Source: a bacterium (GTDB lineage Bacteria; Armatimonadota; Chthonomonadetes; Chthonomonadales; JAMCWF01). Taken from it: a DNA stretch of 33,817 bases. Where the stretch lies: NCBI GenBank assembly GCA_021842405.1, contig JAKBZR010000032.1, forward strand, positions 1-33,817, written 5' to 3'. The translations under genes and the position numbers were made by a program. This document shows positions 30,719 to 33,817 of this stretch, one piece after another; the first letter of the stretch is position 1; each line of letters opens with the position of its first letter. Under the pieces are notes generated by a model. The model searched no databases and had not been told where the DNA came from. It saw nothing but the letters and a program-made list of their open reading frames with translations.

Positions 30719-30747
30719 TTGTCATTTGCTGAAAAATGCTGTAGAAT
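30719..30747 (+). promoter_or_regulatory. promoter of the VWA-PP2C-propeller operon
   Basis: TTGTCA (30719-30724), a 17-bp spacer and TAGAAT (30742-30747), each one base off consensus. The start near 30754 leaves a long leader of about 184 nt. Confidence 0.55.
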
Positions 30748-30937
30748 AGGAAATAATCGCCCGCCGCTTCGAGTGACTGCCGGTATTACGATGGCTTATA
30801 CTTCCTAAGCTTGAGGGTGGAAATCGGCTTGCAGATGTTTTTTATGGTATAGCTCGAAGTGAATCGCCGACCGCCTTTCCGCTTGTGCATTGATGCGTTT
30901 CTCAAATATTAAAACGATAAATTGAAGGAGGTTCACA

Positions 30938-31639
30938 ATGGCAGAGGATTTACAGCGACCGGGTGGTGCAATGTCTTCTCGACCGCTTCATTTCATTTTT
31001 ATCACCGACTGCTCCGGCTCGATGGCGGGCGATAAAATCCAGGCGCTCAACAACGCCATCCGAGAGGCCATTCCGCACATGCGGGAGGTCGCAAAGGACA
31101 ATCCCAACGCCGACGTGCTGGTAAGGTCCGTTAAATTTTCCAGCGGCGCCGGCTGGCATATTGATCAGCCAACCCCGGTTGACCAGTTCAACTGGGTCAA
31201 TCTGATTGCTAGCGGCGTCACCGATATGGGCAAGGCGCTTTCCTTGGTCGCCCAGCAGCTTCACATTCCGCCGATGAACGAGCGCGCCTTGCCGCCGGTG
31301 CTGGTTCTCATCTCCGATGGCCAGCCGACCGACGATTACGCCGCCGGCTTGAGCGCCCTGCTGAACGAGCCGTGGGGCAAGAAGGCGGTGCGGATGGCGA
31401 TCGCAATCGGCGATGACGCCGATCGCGACGTATTGAGCGAGTTTATCGCGAATCCCGAAATTCAACCGCTGGAGGCGAACAACCCGGAATCGCTGGTGCA
31501 GAATATCAAGTGGGTCTCCACCGCGGTACTCAAGGCCGCCTCCGCGCCCCCAAGCCAACTTACAAACTCCTCCAAATCCAACAACAACGTGCCGATCCCA
31601 CAGCTTCCACCCGCCGCTACCGGACCTGCGGTGTGGTAA
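30938..31639 (+). CDS. VWA-domain protein, TerY-like
   Basis: The 233-aa protein is almost entirely one von Willebrand factor A domain. The metal site is complete: DCSGSM (Asp24, Ser26, Ser28), Thr95-Asp96 in GVTDMG, and Asp127 in ISDGQPTDD. A Pro/Ser/Asn-rich tail follows residue 195. No signal peptide is seen, so it acts in the cytoplasm. VWA proteins of this size next to PP2C phosphatases are known from TerY-P signalling triads linked to Ter stress systems. GAAGGAGG lies 7 bp before the ATG. The phosphatase gene begins 11 bp downstream. Confidence 0.85.
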   Translation: MAEDLQRPGGAMSSRPLHFIFITDCSGSMAGDKIQALNNAIREAIPHMREVAKDNPNADVLVRSVKFSSGAGWHIDQPTPVDQFNWVNLIASGVTDMGKALSLVAQQLHIPPMNERALPPVLVLISDGQPTDDYAAGLSALLNEPWGKKAVRMAIAIGDDADRDVLSEFIANPEIQPLEANNPESLVQNIKWVSTAVLKAASAPPSQLTNSSKSNNNVPIPQLPPAATGPAVW

Positions 31640-31650
31640 GCGCCTGAGAA

Positions 31651-32502
31651 ATGGCTCAATCTGGGGTTCAAGTGAAATGGCGGACCGCTGAATGCAGGGT
31701 GCGGGGCGCCGCTCATAAGCTGAAGGATAAGCCGTGCCAGGATGCGGTTAAGGCCATCGAGACGCCGGATGGCGTGATCTTGGCGGTCGCCGATGGCCAT
31801 GGCAGCGAGCGCTCCCCCAACAGCGCGGAGGGCGCCGAGGCGGCGGTTGATGTTGCAATCGAACAATTACAACCGTTTTTCAAAAACTGTTGTAAGCCAC
31901 CAGCCAAGCCGAACTCCATCGAACGTTTTACCTTGCCGGACGGTCTTCCGCGGAAAATCACTCAAGAGTGGTGGAGTAGGATTCTTTTTAAGGAAACTTC
32001 CGGTGAGGATATACCGCTTAATGAAGATGAGAAAAATGAGATATTCAGAAAATACGGCGCCACGCTGCTGGCTGTCGTGGCATCGGCGGAATACCTCGTC
32101 ATTTTCCAATTGGGGGACGGCGACGTGCTGCTGGTTGATGAAGATGGATCGATAAATCGTCCGATTGAGCGGGATCCGCGCCTCTTCGCCGATGAAACGA
32201 CCTCGCTTTGCCTGCCCGAGGCGTGGCTGAGCATGGAGGTAAAGAGCATTCCCATCTCCAATAATCCCCCGGCGCTGATCCTGGTTTCGACCGACGGCTA
32301 CTCCAACTCTTTCGTCAGCACTGAGGATTTCGAGCAGACAGGGTCGGACTATCTGCAGGCGATCCGCCGGGACGGGTTGGAGGCGGTTTCGGCCAAGCTG
32401 GAGGGCTGGTTGAATGAGGCGTCCGAGCAGGGCAGCGGCGATGACATCACGCTGGGGATCATCTGTCGAGCGGATATGGCAAAAGGTGAAACGGAGCGAT
32501 AG
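31651..32502 (+). CDS. PP2C-family serine/threonine protein phosphatase
   Basis: The 283-aa protein has the metal-binding residues of PP2C: Asp31 (CQDAV), Asp48-Gly49 in VADGHGS, the Asp in STDGYSNSF and Asp264-Asp265 in GSGDDITLG. It should remove phosphate from Ser/Thr in proteins using two Mn or Mg ions. Between VADGHGS and GATLLAVVAS is an insert of about 70 residues (FFKNCCKPPAKPNS and following) that is longer than usual. The gene lies between a VWA gene and a propeller gene and abuts the latter without a spare base, so the three are one operon. No kinase is in the window; the partner kinase may lie beyond 33817. Confidence 0.87.
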   Translation: MAQSGVQVKWRTAECRVRGAAHKLKDKPCQDAVKAIETPDGVILAVADGHGSERSPNSAEGAEAAVDVAIEQLQPFFKNCCKPPAKPNSIERFTLPDGLPRKITQEWWSRILFKETSGEDIPLNEDEKNEIFRKYGATLLAVVASAEYLVIFQLGDGDVLLVDEDGSINRPIERDPRLFADETTSLCLPEAWLSMEVKSIPISNNPPALILVSTDGYSNSFVSTEDFEQTGSDYLQAIRRDGLEAVSAKLEGWLNEASEQGSGDDITLGIICRADMAKGETER

Positions 32503-33817
32503 ATGGACAATAGAGCGCGGGGTGCCCTAAAACGGATCATCTCACAAGACGGCAATATCCAAAGCGACCCGCGCCGCTTGAAGTCGCTGCTGAGAGACTA
32601 TTGCCCGCAGCTTCGCCTGGAGGTGAACGTACTGGTCGCCGCGGTGGAGGAGGGCGCGCCAGGCGAGCTCCTTTCGCCGTCGAACGGAGCATCGAAGTCA
32701 TTCACACTATCTCGATTGGTAAAGAAGCTGATTGAGGAGCGGGGGTTATCGGCCGAGGCCGCTCAATGGGCGATTGAGAGCTGGGCGCTGGCGCTGGACG
32801 TGGTTTCGGACGGCGAGATATCAAAGAGTGAAGTATCCCCGACCAAACCACCCGTTGCGCCGGTTCCCTCTGCACCGGCAGGGCAATCGAAGGTGGTAAA
32901 CGGCGATGGATTGCAGGCCGGCGCTCTCTGGCCGATGTTCCACGGTAATGTGCGCCACACCGGGTTAAGTCCTTATGTCGGCTCTCAGACCGGCAGTCTG
33001 AAGTGGAAGTTCCAAACGGGGGGTAATATCTACTACTCCTCACCGGCGATCGGCGCGGACGGCACCGTCTACGTTGGGTCACAGGACGGTTACCTTTACG
33101 CCCTCAACCCGGACGGCAGCCTGAAGTGGAAGTTCAAAACGAGGCATATGATCGCCTCCTCACCGGCGATCGGTTCGGACGGCGCCGTCTACGTCGGGTC
33201 ATGGGACGGTTACCTTTACGCCATCAACCCGGACGGCAGCCTGAAGTGGAAGTTCCCAACAGGGCGTTCTGTCTCCTCCTCACCGGCGATCGGTTCGGAT
33301 GGCGCCGTCTACGTTGGGTCATTTGACCATTACCTTTACGCCCTCAACCCGGACGGCAGCCTGAAGTGGAAGTTCAAAACGGGGAATGATATCCACCCCT
33401 CACCGGCGATCGGTTCGGACGGCACCGTCTACGTTGGGTCAAGGGACGGTTACCTTTACGATCGGAACCCGGACGGCAGCCTGAAAGGGGAATTCCAAAC
33501 GAGGGATTATATCGCCTCCTCCCCGGCGATCGGCGCGGACGGCGCCGTCTACGTTGGGTCAAGAGAGGGTTGCCTTTACGCCCTCAACCCGGACGGCAGC
33601 CTGAAGTGGAAGTTCAAAACGGGGGATGGGATCACCTCCTCACCGGCGATCGGCGCCGATGGCACCGTCTACGTTGGGTCAGATGACCATTGCCTTTACG
33701 CCCTCAACCCGAACGGCAGATTGAAGTGGAAGTTCAAAACGGGGAATGATATCCACTCCTCACCGGCGATCGGCGCCGACGGCGCCGTCTACGTGGGGTC
33801 AGTGGACGGTTACCTTT
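32503..33817 (+). CDS. PQQ-like beta-propeller repeat protein with helical N-terminal domain, incomplete
   Basis: The frame starts at ATG 32503, directly after the phosphatase stop, and is still open at the window end (438 codons seen). Residues 1-105 form a helical domain (ALKRIISQDG, LRLEVNVLVAAVEEG, SAEAAQWAIESWALAL). I recall similar domains in front of varied repeats in bacterial signalling proteins, but cannot name it. A Pro-rich linker (107-130) follows, then LWPMFHGNVRHTG, a usual entry into PQQ-type propellers. From there 40-aa blades repeat: SLKWKF, SSPAIG-DG-VYVGS, YLYALNPDG. No signal peptide is seen, so it is probably not a periplasmic quinoprotein; a sensor or scaffold role with the phosphatase is inferred. 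Confidence 0.8.
   Translation, partial: MDNRARGALKRIISQDGNIQSDPRRLKSLLRDYCPQLRLEVNVLVAAVEEGAPGELLSPSNGASKSFTLSRLVKKLIEERGLSAEAAQWAIESWALALDVVSDGEISKSEVSPTKPPVAPVPSAPAGQSKVVNGDGLQAGALWPMFHGNVRHTGLSPYVGSQTGSLKWKFQTGGNIYYSSPAIGADGTVYVGSQDGYLYALNPDGSLKWKFKTRHMIASSPAIGSDGAVYVGSWDGYLYAINPDGSLKWKFPTGRSVSSSPAIGSDGAVYVGSFDHYLYALNPDGSLKWKFKTGNDIHPSPAIGSDGTVYVGSRDGYLYDRNPDGSLKGEFQTRDYIASSPAIGADGAVYVGSREGCLYALNPDGSLKWKFKTGDGITSSPAIGADGTVYVGSDDHCLYALNPNGRLKWKFKTGNDIHSSPAIGADGAVYVGSVDGYL
33061..33817 (+). repeat. 120-bp tandem repeats, at least seven units
   Basis: The string CCGTCTACGT occurs at exact 120-bp steps (units starting 33061, 33181, 33301, 33421, 33541, 33661, 33781). Units are nearly identical even at silent sites, except at two small groups of codons, just after KT and in GSxDx. 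Confidence 0.95.

Larger units (their letters stand above)
30506..30937. other. divergent intergenic region between the cas operon and the VWA operon
   Basis: No coding frame is convincing. It holds a GGGGGC/GCCCCC hairpin (30619-30649), copy 4 of the shared motif (30672-30703) and the VWA promoter (30719-30747). The cas operon promoter must lie in its left part, but I cannot point to good boxes. Confidence 0.6.

Noticed and set aside
33126-33562. Frames of 62-66 codons on both strands within the propeller repeats
   Set aside because: They are shadows of the 120-bp repeats, which lack stops in other frames because the unit length is a multiple of three.

Overview
The window is about 33.8 kb of bacterial DNA of moderate GC. 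Signs of bacteria are sigma70-type promoters, AGGAG-type ribosome binding sites, the hpnCDE squalene pathway and bacterial CRISPR-Cas families. The lineage cannot be fixed from this sequence. An uncultivated or thermophile-related phylum such as Armatimonadota or Planctomycetota is a guess only.

Left part (1-9200): a fragment of a possible transposase, a NodB-type deacetylase, a two-gene restriction-modification operon with its own promoter, a 12-bp inverted repeat on that promoter and a terminator, then a plus-strand operon of two zinc alcohol dehydrogenases followed by hpnC, hpnD and hpnE, which make squalene from farnesyl diphosphate. A 35-aa basic peptide gene follows on the minus strand.

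Middle (9280-17346): a long CRISPR region with one repeat type of 30 bp. The intact array has 52 repeats and 51 spacers (13802-17346). To its left, at what I infer is the old, leader-distal end, five further repeats are scattered between large non-spacer inserts. These hold a GH32-like glycosidase gene, a one-gene membrane protein cassette flanked by a 12-bp direct repeat flush against the CRISPR repeats, and a compact five-gene operon of small membrane proteins, three of which look like paralogues.

Right of the array (17347-30505): leader and promoter, terminator, then one tightly packed minus-strand operon, in transcription order cas6, cas5, cas3, cas8, cas7, cas4, cas10, csm2, csm3, csm4, CARF effector, cas1, cas2. 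This is a type I system, apparently the Csp1/Csp2 'PGING' branch of I-B, with a type III-A module placed between cas4 and cas1. The III-A module lacks csm5, its Cas10 has no HD nuclease domain but keeps GGDD, and its effector has a CARF domain with a RelE-like C-terminus. A single Cas6 and a single array presumably serve both interference complexes. The Cas8-position protein carries a Sel1-like repeat, and Cas1 has an acidic insertion of about 58 residues.

Right end (30719-33817): a plus-strand operon of a VWA protein, a PP2C phosphatase and a protein with at least seven nearly identical 40-aa beta-propeller repeats whose differences fall in two small patches. It resembles TerY-P type signalling modules and runs off the window. 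A short motif (core GAACTGAAC) lies just upstream of four genes or operons across the window and may be a shared control site or the end of a small mobile repeat.
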